Shown here: positions 9,235-17,389 of the stretch, one piece after another
Layout: each line of letters opens with the position of its first letter
Numbering within the stretch: position 1 is the stretch's first letter
Assembly (NCBI GenBank): GCA_001602645.1
Contig: LUYE01000036.1
Coordinates: forward strand, 1-64,000
Source: Methanosarcinales archaeon Methan_01
GTDB taxonomy: Archaea > Halobacteriota > Methanosarcinia > Methanotrichales > Methanotrichaceae
DNA length: 64,000 nt
Direction: 5' to 3'
The notes under the pieces: model-generated
The model's database searches: none
Seen by the model: only the letters and a program-made list of their open reading frames with translations
What the model was told of the DNA's origin: nothing
Translations under genes and position numbers: made by a program

Positions 9235-10131
9235 TCACCGCTCCCTCCTCTTCTTGCTGGGGGCCTTCTCTCTTTCTCCAAAGAAAAGCTCCTCCTCTTC
9301 TATCCTCTCGGCGTCCCTCAGATCTTCTTCCCCATCAAAGCTCAGAGGTACCTTCAGGTCTTTTGGCCTCCTGGGGTCTCCTTGCGCCGCTCTGGCGTCG
9401 AAGCCCTCCTCCTCCTCATCCCAGGTGGGACCTGATGCATCGGACGCTCTCCTTCCTGGACGAACTTCAGCCTCTTGCCCCTCCTTCGGCTCAGGCATCT
9501 CCCCTTTCAGGGAGGCCAGGGCCCTTATGACCATCTGCCGGTACTTCTCCAGGTCGGTCCCATAGTGGAGGTGGGCCTTTCCTATCTCGGCGGCCTCCCC
9601 CGGAGGCTCGGGCTTTTTCATAAGCTGGTCGCCGCTGGAGAAACCTCCGGCGCCCTCTGTCCCCAGGAAGGCCCTGAAGGCCTCGATCCGATCGAGGGTC
9701 CTCGCCGCCGTCTCCAGGACCCACCGGTCCCTCGTCTCGGCGTCGACCCGCTGGACCGCCTCGGCCCTGACCGATATCAGCCTTTTGCCATCCTCGGTCT
9801 CGTAGACGCTCGGCTTGCCGACGACGGCGACGAAGGCCGGGGGCTCCGTCGCCGCCAGGACCTGGGCGGCCTCGGGCTGGTACTGGCCGGCGTAGACGAA
9901 GATGCTCCCCGTGGGGTCGGCGACCCTCCCCCGCCAGTACTCGACCTCGTCTCCCAGGTTATCCCTCTCGGTGAGGGTCCCCACCAGGAGGACCCGGTTG
10001 CACCGCGCCCCCGTAGGGGTGATCAGGTAGAGGGGAGCGTACTGGTCCTCGTTCTCCCTGAAGGTGAGGTCGGAGTCCCGGAGCTCCGAGGAGTAGACCC
10101 TCCTCGCCACCTCTCGGGCGAAGCCAGCCAT
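9235..10131 (-). CDS. RPA-associated protein (COG3390-like)
   Basis: A 298-residue partner of archaeal single-stranded-DNA-binding protein. The N-terminal A-G-F-A-R-E-V-A-R-R-V-Y-S-S-E-L and a following OB-type fold (V-L-L-V-G-T-L-T-E, R-V-A-D-P-T-G-S-I-F-V-Y-A-G-Q-Y) are typical of the RPA-associated family, which sits beside RPA in most euryarchaea. The C-terminal third is charged and low in complexity, probably disordered. Its ATG lies one base from the stop of the RPA gene, so the two are co-transcribed and probably act as one complex in replication and repair. Confidence 0.85.
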   Translation of the reverse strand: MAGFAREVARRVYSSELRDSDLTFRENEDQYAPLYLITPTGARCNRVLLVGTLTERDNLGDEVEYWRGRVADPTGSIFVYAGQYQPEAAQVLAATEPPAFVAVVGKPSVYETEDGKRLISVRAEAVQRVDAETRDRWVLETAARTLDRIEAFRAFLGTEGAGGFSSGDQLMKKPEPPGEAAEIGKAHLHYGTDLEKYRQMVIRALASLKGEMPEPKEGQEAEVRPGRRASDASGPTWDEEEEGFDARAAQGDPRRPKDLKVPLSFDGEEDLRDAERIEEEELFFGEREKAPSKKRRER

Positions 10132-10132
10132 C

Positions 10133-11377
10133 TCAGATCACCTCCCCGGCCCTCGCCGCGAGGCCGTCGGCCTCCTCGGGGGTCGTCGGCTTGGCCGGCG
10201 AGATCATCTCGACGAGGATGTAGCGGTCGACGGTCGGCCCCGAGACGGAATAGTACCTCCCCAGGAGCCTCTCCTCGATCATCCCCTTCACCACCTCGTG
10301 GTCGAGGGCCTCCATCGCCATCGTCTTAGCCTCCTCCATGCTGATCCCCATGAGGCTCTCCGTCCTCTCCCGGTTGATCAGCACCTCCTGGACCTTCACC
10401 CCATCGTCCAGGACCGCCTTGATCCGGAGGTCGTAGGTCCCCTCCTGCTTTCCATGCTCGCCGCAGACCCCCTTGTTCAGCATCCGTCTGCAGATGGGAC
10501 ATCGCTTGATCAGCCCCGAACCCTTTTGGACGTCGACGATCGCCCCCGTGAACTTCGCCTCCTGGGGGCTCACCTCTACCTCTTCTTCGAGAGGCATAAT
10601 CCCGCTCGTCCTGTTCAGCTTGACGCTGAACCTCCCCTCGAACTCGTCGGTGACGACGTTCTTGAAGAGGTAGCTCTCCCCCTCCACCAGGTCCGGAAGC
10701 TCGGCCTTGGCCCACTTGACGAACTTGATCACCCCAGTCTCGTCGCCGATGAGCCCCGTCTGAGATATCGTCTCGCTCGTCGGGTCCCAGAGCTGGACTA
10801 CCTTCGCCCGGAGGTCTATCCACCGGGATTGCTCTTTGATCTCGGCGATCTTCATCTCCTGGACCTGGTTCGACATCGAAGGCTCAGCCGCCACCACCTC
10901 TTTTGTCAGCTCCTCGATCCCGCTCGTCCTGTTCAGCTTGACGCTGAACCTCCCTTGAAACTCGTCGGTGACGACGTTCTTGAAGAGGTAGCTCTTCCCC
11001 GCCGCCAGGTCCGGGAGCTCGGCCTTGGTCCACTTGACGAACTTGATCGTCCCCGTCTCGTCGCCGATGAGCCCCGTCTGGGATATGGCGCTGCTCGTCG
11101 GCTCCCATAGCTCCACCACCTTCGCCTCCAGGTCGATCCATCGGCCGGGTCCGTTGATCTCCCCCACCTTCAGGCTCTCGGCCTTCTTCGGGGCGAAGGT
11201 GGCCGGCGAGACGCCGTGCTCTTTGAGAAAATAGTTGACGACGCTGCGGATCGCCTCGGCCTCGGGGACCCCAAACTTCTCAACGAGGAGGGCGAGACGG
11301 CTCTCCACCTCGGCTGCGGGAACCTCTACCTTCTGGTCCCTCAGTCGAGCCAAAATCTGCTCTACGGCTGCATTCAT
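10133..11377 (-). CDS. rpa: Replication protein A (archaeal RPA41-like), duplicated OB folds plus zinc finger
   Basis: Binds single-stranded DNA during replication and repair. The 414 residues hold a helical N-terminus (1-65), OB fold 1 (about 70-158), OB fold 2 (about 176-262) and a third OB region with an inserted zinc finger whose ligands appear to be C293, C296, C305 and H308 in C-P-I-C-R-R-M-L-N-K-G-V-C-G-E-H. OB folds 1 and 2 are nearly identical in sequence, down to G-L-I-G-D-E-T-G and L-F-K-N-V-V-T-D-E-F, so a recent duplication or gene conversion is likely. Forms an operon with the RPA-associated gene just downstream. The promoter is in the divergent gap shared with Nop5. Confidence 0.93.
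   Translation of the reverse strand: MNAAVEQILARLRDQKVEVPAAEVESRLALLVEKFGVPEAEAIRSVVNYFLKEHGVSPATFAPKKAESLKVGEINGPGRWIDLEAKVVELWEPTSSAISQTGLIGDETGTIKFVKWTKAELPDLAAGKSYLFKNVVTDEFQGRFSVKLNRTSGIEELTKEVVAAEPSMSNQVQEMKIAEIKEQSRWIDLRAKVVQLWDPTSETISQTGLIGDETGVIKFVKWAKAELPDLVEGESYLFKNVVTDEFEGRFSVKLNRTSGIMPLEEEVEVSPQEAKFTGAIVDVQKGSGLIKRCPICRRMLNKGVCGEHGKQEGTYDLRIKAVLDDGVKVQEVLINRERTESLMGISMEEAKTMAMEALDHEVVKGMIEERLLGRYYSVSGPTVDRYILVEMISPAKPTTPEEADGLAARAGEVI
10601..11160 (-). repeat. Tandem OB-fold repeat inside rpa, period 318 bp
   Basis: The stretch beginning CCCGCTCGTCCTGTTCAGCT at 10601 recurs at 10919. About 240 bases of each 318-bp (106-codon) unit are closely similar, with long runs of identity such as the ones near 10624-10670 and 10942-10990. 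The linker between units is not conserved. Confidence 0.85.
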
Positions 11378-11495
11378 GGCATTTGACCTCCAGTTTTTTA
11401 TAGAGAGGCAATACCCTTGGCGCTTTCAAGGTAGATAAACTTACTTACGGCGGGGCGAAAGTAATATTGGTTCAGGCGTAATAGGGGAAGTCGGA

Positions 11496-12404
11496 ATGAA
11501 GATCAGTACCTGGTTTGGGCATCTAGACGACGAATCCGGTCCGTCTCGCCTCCCCGGAGGTGCCGAGGAGATCGTCGGAGGGACGATGGTGGACGCTGAG
11601 ACCTCCCTGGGGGAAGGGGCGGCCTTCCAGCCCGACCTCCGGAGGCTGGCCCTGGCTGGGGGTCTATTCCGGGACGACGCCGAGTACAACGCTGCCATCC
11701 GATCGGCGGCGATGGAGCTGGTGAAGAGGAAGCTCCGGGTCCAGGCGGGGGCAGAGGCGGAGCTCCTCCAGACGATCGAGGCCCTCGACGACCTGAACGA
11801 GGTTATAAACCGCCTCGAAGAGAGGCTCTACGAGTGGTCTCGCCTCCACGGCGAAGACCGCAGCCTCCGGGGCAGAGCCCTGGCGGAGGAGCTCGCCGAG
11901 GAGGAGGAGCTGATCGGGGTCGTAGCCCGTTCCATCCTCGACCTCGCCGACGCCCGCCGTTCGGTCCAGAAGAGCCTCGAGACGGCGACGGCCCAGGCCG
12001 CCCCGAACCTCTCCAGCCTCGCGGGGCCGCTTCTGGCCGCGAGGATGATCTCCCGGGCCGGAGGGCTCCAACGCCTCACGGAGATGCCGGCCTCCGCGAT
12101 CCAGGTGATGGGGGCGGAGAAGGCCCTCTTCAAGCACCTTCGGGGCAGGGCGCCCTCGCCGAAGCACGGGATGATCTATCGGCATCCGGCCGTCATGGGC
12201 ACTGCCCGGAGCCTCCGGGGGAGGGCGGCCCGCGCTTTGGCGGCGAAGCTCGCCATAGCTTCCAGGATCGACCTGTACTCCGGGGAGGTGAACCCCCAGC
12301 TGAAGCTGGCCCTCGACCGCCGGATCGACGAGATCAGGGCGACTCCGGCGCGAAAGAGGGGTCGAGGGGGGGTCCGATCCGCCCGAGGCGGCAAAGGCCT
12401 ATAG
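11496..12404 (+). CDS. Nop5/Nop56-58 family C/D-box snoRNP protein
   Basis: Core scaffold of the archaeal box C/D RNP that directs 2'-O-methylation of rRNA and tRNA, bridging L7Ae/guide RNA to fibrillarin. The Nop domain is seen as G-A-E-K-A-L-F-K-H-L-R-G-R-A-P-S-P-K-H-G-M-I-Y-R-H-P, followed by the basic tail R-K-R-G-R-G-G. A coiled-coil region precedes it (about 80-170). At 302 residues it is shorter than many archaeal Nop5 proteins, mainly in the N-terminal fibrillarin-binding part. Fibrillarin is not adjacent here, although the two are often neighbours in other archaea. Confidence 0.88.
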   Translation: MKISTWFGHLDDESGPSRLPGGAEEIVGGTMVDAETSLGEGAAFQPDLRRLALAGGLFRDDAEYNAAIRSAAMELVKRKLRVQAGAEAELLQTIEALDDLNEVINRLEERLYEWSRLHGEDRSLRGRALAEELAEEEELIGVVARSILDLADARRSVQKSLETATAQAAPNLSSLAGPLLAARMISRAGGLQRLTEMPASAIQVMGAEKALFKHLRGRAPSPKHGMIYRHPAVMGTARSLRGRAARALAAKLAIASRIDLYSGEVNPQLKLALDRRIDEIRATPARKRGRGGVRSARGGKGL

Positions 12405-12410
12405 CCCATC

Positions 12411-12421
12411 ACATTTATAAT
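12411..12421 (+). promoter_or_regulatory. TATA-box region of secreted twin 1
   Basis: The motif CCCATCACATTTATAATGG (12405-12423) contains a TATA box about 45 bases before the ATG at 12464. Almost the same 19 bases (CCCATCAGATTTATAATGG) precede the paralogous gene at 13131, showing that the promoter was duplicated with the gene. Confidence 0.5.
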
Positions 12422-12463
12422 GGTCGGGCGGGAATACCTTCCTGAGGTAAAGAGGGGTCGACG

Positions 12464-13009
12464 ATGAAGGCCGGAGTGCTGATCTTGCTATCCTTCCTGT
12501 CGGTTCTGCTTTCGCCACCTTCGGCGCTTGCAGGGTGCGGTGATGGAGAATGCGAGGATGCAGACTGGAAGATCGCAAAGAACGTCACCCAGCGATCGAC
12601 CATATTCCTGATCGGGTATATGGACGAGATGGGAGCTTACCAGACGGAGTCGGGGATAGCAGGAAGCAAGCTAGTCTACGGCGTCCGGGGCAGCGGGACC
12701 GCCTCGAAGACGATGACCGTATACGTCGACGAGGGCGGCGTCTGTGATGGCGAGGGAGGCGGGAGCGGGATATACTACAACGTCCAGGCCGAGTACAACT
12801 ACCATCCTTACACTTTCATCCCTCAAACCACCACCTACGATAAGAAGGCCGATAGCTACCTCAGAAGCGCCCTCCGGGCCAAGAACCGGGTCGTCGGAAC
12901 GGCCATCGCTGAGAATAGCTCCGGGGTGGAATACCTGATCAAGGAAGACGCCACCGACGAGGAGAGCCTCCCTCCGGCCATGGAGGTCCTCCGCCTGGGA
13001 TCCTGGTGA
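12464..13009 (+). CDS. Secreted protein, twin 1 (unknown function)
   Basis: A 181-residue protein with a signal peptide (A-G-V-L-I-L-L-S-F-L-S-V-L-L-S, then cleavage near S-A-L-A-G). The body has the pattern G-Y-M-D-E-M-G-x-Y-Q-T-E-S-G and K-L-V-Y-G-V-R-G-S-G-T. The same pattern recurs in the next gene, so the two are paralogues. It is likely exported and anchored or released outside the cell. No catalytic motif is recognised; the tyrosine-, asparagine- and glycine-rich composition suggests a beta-rich surface protein. Confidence 0.75.
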   Translation: MKAGVLILLSFLSVLLSPPSALAGCGDGECEDADWKIAKNVTQRSTIFLIGYMDEMGAYQTESGIAGSKLVYGVRGSGTASKTMTVYVDEGGVCDGEGGGSGIYYNVQAEYNYHPYTFIPQTTTYDKKADSYLRSALRAKNRVVGTAIAENSSGVEYLIKEDATDEESLPPAMEVLRLGSW

Positions 13010-13083
13010 TCGACCCGGCGGCGGGAGGCATCTGGTATCGTCGATGGGCGGAGGGGTCGACGGGGATCTCCGGTACCCATCAG

Positions 13084-13091
13084 ATTTATAA
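13084..13091 (+). promoter_or_regulatory. TATA box of secreted twin 2
   Basis: ATTTATAA lies 40 bases before the ATG at 13131 within CCCATCAGATTTATAATGG, the same context as the promoter of twin 1. Confidence 0.5.
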
Positions 13092-13130
13092 TGGATGTGC
13101 CAGAATATGGGATTAGTAAAGGGGTTCATC

Positions 13131-13745
13131 ATGAAGGTCAGAGTTCTGCTGCCGCTGGCCGTCCTGGCCACGATCTTATCGATGCCTGCAGTCTTGGCGG
13201 ATTGGAGCTATACCGAGGACGTCACAGATCATTCTTACGTCCACCTGAGCGGCTACATAGACGAGATGAAGATCTACCAGACCGATAGGGGGTTCCACGG
13301 CCAGAAGCTCGTCGTCGGGACCAAGGGCAGCGGGATGATCGATCGGAGACAGACCGCCTACGTCTACGATGACGAGGTATACGGCGACGAGATGTACTTC
13401 AACGAGTGGGGCACCTTCGACCACCGGTCCGTCCAGGACGGAACCGGCGAGAGCGACCTCCGAAACGCCCTCTGCGCCAAGAACTACGAGATGGGAACGG
13501 TCATCTCCGAGAGCTACACAAACATGGATTATCTGATAAAGGACACCACCATCTACCAGAACGATAACGTCTCCATTTATCAGATCGCCTCGGAGGGAAG
13601 GGGCACCGCTCGGCTCGGGGCCCGGGTGAAGGACGGCCCCTGCAAGGGCGTCACCATCATGACCTACGGCGGGACTTACATCGGCGACTTCAACATCAGG
13701 CAGGAGATAGGATCGGGGGACGAGCTCTACCTGACCTGCCCGTAA
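13131..13745 (+). CDS. Secreted protein, twin 2 (unknown function)
   Basis: A 204-residue paralogue of the preceding gene. It has a signal peptide (K-V-R-V-L-L-P-L-A-V-L-A-T-I-L, cleavage after V-L-A) and the shared blocks G-Y-I-D-E-M-K-I-Y-Q-T-D-R-G and K-L-V-V-G-T-K-G-S-G-M. An upstream in-frame ATG at 13095 lies next to the TATA box and is unlikely; the ATG at 13131 directly precedes the signal peptide. Near the C-terminus R-L-G-A-R-V-K-D-G-P-C-K and T-Y-G-G-T-Y-I-G-D-F-N-I suggest a beta-barrel or sandwich. Function unknown. Confidence 0.8.
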   Translation: MKVRVLLPLAVLATILSMPAVLADWSYTEDVTDHSYVHLSGYIDEMKIYQTDRGFHGQKLVVGTKGSGMIDRRQTAYVYDDEVYGDEMYFNEWGTFDHRSVQDGTGESDLRNALCAKNYEMGTVISESYTNMDYLIKDTTIYQNDNVSIYQIASEGRGTARLGARVKDGPCKGVTIMTYGGTYIGDFNIRQEIGSGDELYLTCP

Positions 13746-13769
13746 CCCCTTCTCTTTTCGGCCTGCAGC

Positions 13770-14618
13770 CTATACAAGGGGCCTCGGCTGCTTATTCTCC
13801 GGGAGGACGGGCAAGGGCATCGTATTTATGAGGATCGGCCGGTCCACCTCCTTCGCCCGCTCCACCAGCACCTCCTTCCCCCACGCCGTCAGGCCGAATA
13901 GCGGCACCGCCGTCCCCACCTGGACGAGGGGACGGACCTTCTCCCTCACGAACTTGGAGGCACAGCTCGTCACGATGTCGGCTTCTGCGACGAGCCGCTC
14001 CGCCTCCTCCTCAGCGATCCCCGTGAGGTGAACCCCCACGATCAGGATTCGGACGCTCCGCTCTCTCTCCAGGGCTCGAAGCCTCTCGGCCGCGTCGGCG
14101 TCGGCGACGGTGACCGCAAACCTTCCGTACCGTTCGGCAGCGATCTCTGCCCCCGCCACCTGGTCGATCTTGGCGGTAACCGGGTCCAGGACGATCCCCC
14201 CCCGGGCCTCGATCCCGGCGAGGACCTCGGGGATCGGATCGGTGCTGACGAGCCCCGATATCCAGCCCCCCATCCCCTGGATGAGGCTGGGGTTAGCGGT
14301 GATCACCGTCCCCGCCCCGTCGCAGACGGTGACCGCCGCCTCGATCAGCCCCCGCCGGGTCGCCGTCATCATCACCTCCGAGGCGCCGAAGCCGACGAAG
14401 ACGTCCATCTCCAGCTTCCTTTCCGGGGTGAACATGCCGTGCTCTTTCACCCGGAACTCCATGTTGGCGGCCGCCGCCTCGGGGGTGATCTCCTTTATCC
14501 CCCGGACCTTGTCGAAGAGGGGGCACCACCGGATGAGGGGCTCGCCGGTCTCGACGACCTGGCCGTCCTTGACCACGACCTTCGTCCTTCCCAATAGCTC
14601 CATCTCGTCCAAGCTCAA
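13770..14618 (-). CDS. Methanogenesis marker protein 8 (DUF2099)
   Basis: A 282-residue protein found in nearly all methanogens, of unknown biochemical function. Recognisable blocks are R-W-C-P-L-F-D-K-V-R-G-I, M-D-V-F-V-G-F-G-A-S-E-V-M-M-T, C-D-G-A-G-T-V-I-T-A-N-P and I-Q-G-M-G-G-W-I-S-G-L. It overlaps the stop of the upstream alaX gene. The open frame starts at TTG 14618; TTG 14612, 6 bases after AGGTGA, or ATG 14603 are also possible. It marks the organism as a methanogen. Confidence 0.88.
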   Translation of the reverse strand: MSLDEMELLGRTKVVVKDGQVVETGEPLIRWCPLFDKVRGIKEITPEAAAANMEFRVKEHGMFTPERKLEMDVFVGFGASEVMMTATRRGLIEAAVTVCDGAGTVITANPSLIQGMGGWISGLVSTDPIPEVLAGIEARGGIVLDPVTAKIDQVAGAEIAAERYGRFAVTVADADAAERLRALERERSVRILIVGVHLTGIAEEEAERLVAEADIVTSCASKFVREKVRPLVQVGTAVPLFGLTAWGKEVLVERAKEVDRPILINTMPLPVLPENKQPRPLV

Positions 14619-15322
14619 TCACCTTTCTGAACTTCGAAGTAGACCCGGCGGTTCGCCTTCCCCTTGTTCTCGGCCTTCAGCATCTTTATCAGGCCTATCT
14701 CGCCCGTCCTCTGGACGTGGGTCCCTCCGCAGGCCTGGAGGTCTATACACTCCACTTCGACCGTCCTTATCTCCTCCCGATCGGGGACCTCTTTGGCGAG
14801 CCTCATCAGGTCCGGGATCTCCATCGCCTCCTCCCTCGAGATGAGGCGGATGGAGACGGGCCTGTCCTCCCTTATGATCTCGTTCACCCTCTCGACGTAA
14901 TCGGCGAGGGCTTCCCGATCGAACTCCTGGAGGCTGAAGTCGACCCTCGACCGATCTATCCCGATCTGGTTTCCCGTGATCATCGCCCCCGTCCTCTGGA
15001 AGATCACGGCGGAGAGGATGTGGCAGGCGGTGTGGCTCCGCATGAGGTGGTGCCTCCGGTCCCAGTCGATCTCCCCCCTCACCAGGTCTCCGGCCACGAG
15101 CCCCGGCCTCTCCACCCGGTGGGCGATGTCGCCGTCGGAGAGGCGGACGTAGACGACTGGATATAACTCGACCCCCCTCGCCAGAGTTCCGAGATCGTGG
15201 GGCTGGCCCCCCGAGTCGGGATAGAAGGCCGTCCTGTCGAGGAAGACCTCGTCGCCATAGACCCTCTCCACCCTCGCCTCGAAGCTCCTCAGGCGGCTGT
15301 CAGCGGTGTATAGACCGATCAT
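14615..15322 (-). CDS. alaX: Alanyl-tRNA editing protein AlaX
   Basis: A free-standing editing enzyme that deacylates mischarged Ser-tRNA(Ala) or Gly-tRNA(Ala). The zinc-binding motif is His97 and His101 in S-H-T-A-C-H, completed by Cys198 and His202 in C-G-G-T-H. The S-G-G-Q-P-H-D motif (37-43) of the N-terminal barrel is present. At 235 residues it fits the medium-length AlaX-M class. Start ATG at 15320-15322. It is followed, with a short overlap, by the MMP8 gene. Confidence 0.93.
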   Translation of the reverse strand: MIGLYTADSRLRSFEARVERVYGDEVFLDRTAFYPDSGGQPHDLGTLARGVELYPVVYVRLSDGDIAHRVERPGLVAGDLVRGEIDWDRRHHLMRSHTACHILSAVIFQRTGAMITGNQIGIDRSRVDFSLQEFDREALADYVERVNEIIREDRPVSIRLISREEAMEIPDLMRLAKEVPDREEIRTVEVECIDLQACGGTHVQRTGEIGLIKMLKAENKGKANRRVYFEVQKGD

Positions 15323-15456
15323 ACGATCGCCTCATAATCCTGATTACATATCGGATTGTAGTCAGCCGGGGCTGGTAAAATCCCTTTCGATCCGTCCGAT
15401 CCAGATCCGGGCAAACCATCGCCCGGTCCGGATTAAACGATATTTATTTTGAACGA

Positions 15457-15468
15457 AACTTATATATG
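15457..15468 (+). promoter_or_regulatory. TATA box of the HTH regulator gene
   Basis: AAACTTATATATGG is centred about 26 bases before the ATG at 15489, which would make the transcript leaderless or nearly so. There is no good Shine-Dalgarno before the ATG, in agreement. Confidence 0.6.
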
Positions 15469-15488
15469 GATCTATAACTACCAGTACA

Positions 15489-15878
15489 ATGGTGACCGGA
15501 TTGAGGAATGTTTCGCTACCCGCTCAGAACGTTGAACGCGAGGAGTTCGCATCGATCCTGATGAAGATCGGCCTCAAGAGGAACGTGGCCAAGGTCTTGA
15601 CCTATCTCGCCTGCGTAGACGAGGCCACCAGTCGGGAGATCGAGATGGGGTCGGATCTCCGGCAGCCGGAGGTCAGCATAGCCATGAGGGAGCTCCGGAA
15701 GCTCGATTGGATAGCCGAGAGGGACGAGAAGAACCCAGGGAAGGGGAGGCCCTATCGAATATACAAGCTGAAGAAGGGGCTCTACGACATCATCGATTAC
15801 CTGGAGACGAACAAGAAGACCGAGACCGACCAGGTGATGACCAAGATCAGCAGGCTGAAGGAGCTGAAATCCTCCTGA
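15489..15878 (+). CDS. Winged-helix transcriptional regulator (COG4738-like)
   Basis: A 129-residue predicted DNA-binding protein. The winged helix runs from about 25 to 100: helix K-V-L-T-Y-L-A, the E-A-T-S-R-E-I-E turn, recognition helix Q-P-E-V-S-I-A-M-R-E-L and a wing rich in K-G-R-P-Y-R-I-Y-K-L. A C-terminal helix of about 25 residues is likely for dimerisation. This type is widespread in methanogens. It is single, with its own TATA box, so its targets cannot be inferred from position. Confidence 0.8.
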   Translation: MVTGLRNVSLPAQNVEREEFASILMKIGLKRNVAKVLTYLACVDEATSREIEMGSDLRQPEVSIAMRELRKLDWIAERDEKNPGKGRPYRIYKLKKGLYDIIDYLETNKKTETDQVMTKISRLKELKSS

Positions 15879-16018
15879 TCGGCGGAATGCCTCTTCTATT
15901 CTGAAATTATAATTATCGGTGGCGGAGATGGGGGAGTACGCCACCTTCGGAGAGGAGCCTCGATCCGTCCCTCTGCCATTCATCTATCCTCACCCATCCG
16001 TCCTTCGGAGCCGTCCGG

Positions 16019-16591
16019 TCACCCGAAGTGGCTCTCGAATAAGCCGGGGATATCCTCGGGCCTCTCCAGCATCGTCACCCCCTCCATCGCCGCCAGCCTC
16101 TTCACGTGCTCCACGTCCTCCTTTCGGATGACGAGGGTCAGGTCCCTCCCGTCGGGGAGCGTCGTCACCACCTCCCCCTCCTGGAAGTCGGAGGGCATGA
16201 TGTACAGGGGGAGCATCACCTTCTGGCTCATGATGGCGGCGTTGGTGAGCATGGTGTCCGCGATCCTCAAGGAGATCTTGGCGACGGTGTTGGAGGTGGC
16301 GGGGGCTATGAGGATGAACTCGAACCTCCCCATCTGGACCTGCCCCGCCAGGAAGGGGGCGTTGGCGTTCGCCTCCACCCAGATCTTGTCGAACTCCTCC
16401 TCCAGCTCCGGGAAGAGCTTGTAGTACTTCACCACCTGGTCACCGGCCTTGGAGATGTAGACCCGGATATCGACCTCGTCGTCGTACCTCCGCCTCATCT
16501 CCTTCATCACGGCGGCCGTCTCCCGGATCCGGTCGCCGGACCCCGTGATCCCCCAGACGACCCTCTTCTTCTTGGCCCTCTTTTCGGTCAT
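16019..16591 (-). CDS. afpA: Archaeoflavoprotein AfpA-type FMN protein
   Basis: A 190-residue flavoprotein of the HFCD fold. I-T-G-S-G-D-R-I-R-E-T near the start is the flavin phosphate loop, I-A-P-A-T-S-N-T-V-A-K-I is the classic flavoprotein block, and M-P-S-D-F-Q-E-G-E fits the archaeal AfpA/dihydromethanopterin-reductase-like group. Members transfer electrons in methanogens; one relative reduces dihydromethanopterin. The next gene upstream on the same strand is an iron-sulfur flavoprotein, a plausible electron partner. Confidence 0.85.
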   Translation of the reverse strand: MTEKRAKKKRVVWGITGSGDRIRETAAVMKEMRRRYDDEVDIRVYISKAGDQVVKYYKLFPELEEEFDKIWVEANANAPFLAGQVQMGRFEFILIAPATSNTVAKISLRIADTMLTNAAIMSQKVMLPLYIMPSDFQEGEVVTTLPDGRDLTLVIRKEDVEHVKRLAAMEGVTMLERPEDIPGLFESHFG

Positions 16592-16620
16592 CTTCTATCC
16601 TTATCCATCCACACCTTGAT

Positions 16621-17205
16621 TTATTTTTCCTTTCCCAAGAGGTCGGAGAACCTCCGGACGGTCTTACGGAGGGACCGCCACCCCTCGGCGTCCTCCATCG
16701 CCCCCTCCAGGGTGTCCTTCGACCAGAAGGTGGCGCCGAGGTTCGCCCCGAAGGAGCCGCCGCCGACGGGGAGGACGCCGTTCAAGACGTAGAAGGCGAT
16801 GATCTGCTGGATCGCCAGCTCCTGGCCGCCCATCCGGTCGCCGCCGACGGCTATCGCCATTCCGGCCTTCCCCCTGAAGATGTCGTAGTCGGCGGCCACG
16901 AGGGCCCGGCACCGGTCCATCACCGCCTTCGTCTGGGCGCTGACGCCGCCGTTGTAGACGGGGGTCGCAAAGACGATCCCGTCGGCGTCCCGGAGGAGGG
17001 GGTAGAGCTGGTACATGTCGTCTTTTATCCTGCACTCCTTGTTGGTGAGGCAGAAGTCGCAGTGGAGGCAGGGGCTGATCCTCTTTCCCCTGACGGTGAA
17101 GGAGGTGGTGGAAAAGCCCCTCTCCTCCAGCATCCTGAGAGTTTCTTTGAGGATGTGGTCCGTCGCCTTCTCCCGGGGGCTGCCGCATATTCCCACGATC
17201 TTCAT
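16621..17205 (-). CDS. Iron-sulfur flavoprotein (Isf-like NADPH-dependent FMN reductase fold)
   Basis: A 194-residue flavodoxin-like protein. G-I-C-G-S-P-R-E-K-A-T-D (5-16) binds the FMN phosphate. The compact cysteine motif C46-x2-C49-x2-C52-x5-C58 is the [4Fe-4S] ligand set of Methanosarcina iron-sulfur flavoprotein. T-P-V-Y-N-G-G-V-S is the second FMN loop. It probably relays electrons from ferredoxin or handles oxidative stress. It sits just upstream of the AfpA-type gene, with a TATA element AAATATAAAT near 17232-17241. Confidence 0.88.
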   Translation of the reverse strand: MKIVGICGSPREKATDHILKETLRMLEERGFSTTSFTVRGKRISPCLHCDFCLTNKECRIKDDMYQLYPLLRDADGIVFATPVYNGGVSAQTKAVMDRCRALVAADYDIFRGKAGMAIAVGGDRMGGQELAIQQIIAFYVLNGVLPVGGGSFGANLGATFWSKDTLEGAMEDAEGWRSLRKTVRRFSDLLGKEK

Positions 17206-17360
17206 GATCGATATATTAATTTCGTATGCGATTTATATTTATCCATGCCTCCCCCCCTTCGGCGCTCCCAAGAGAAGCCGTCCTCTGTCCCGCCCTCCTC
17301 CTCTCCGCCTCAGCCCATCTCCGCCCCCAGCTGGGGCCAGCTCCGCCCGAGGGTAGGAGG

Positions 17361-17367
17361 TATATAT
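17361..17367 (+). promoter_or_regulatory. TATA box of the MFS transporter, leaderless transcript
   Basis: GGAGGTATATATCC is centred 26 bases before the ATG at 17390. The transcript would start at or next to the start codon. Confidence 0.55.
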
Positions 17368-17389
17368 CCCCTCTCCAAATCCCCAAGGG

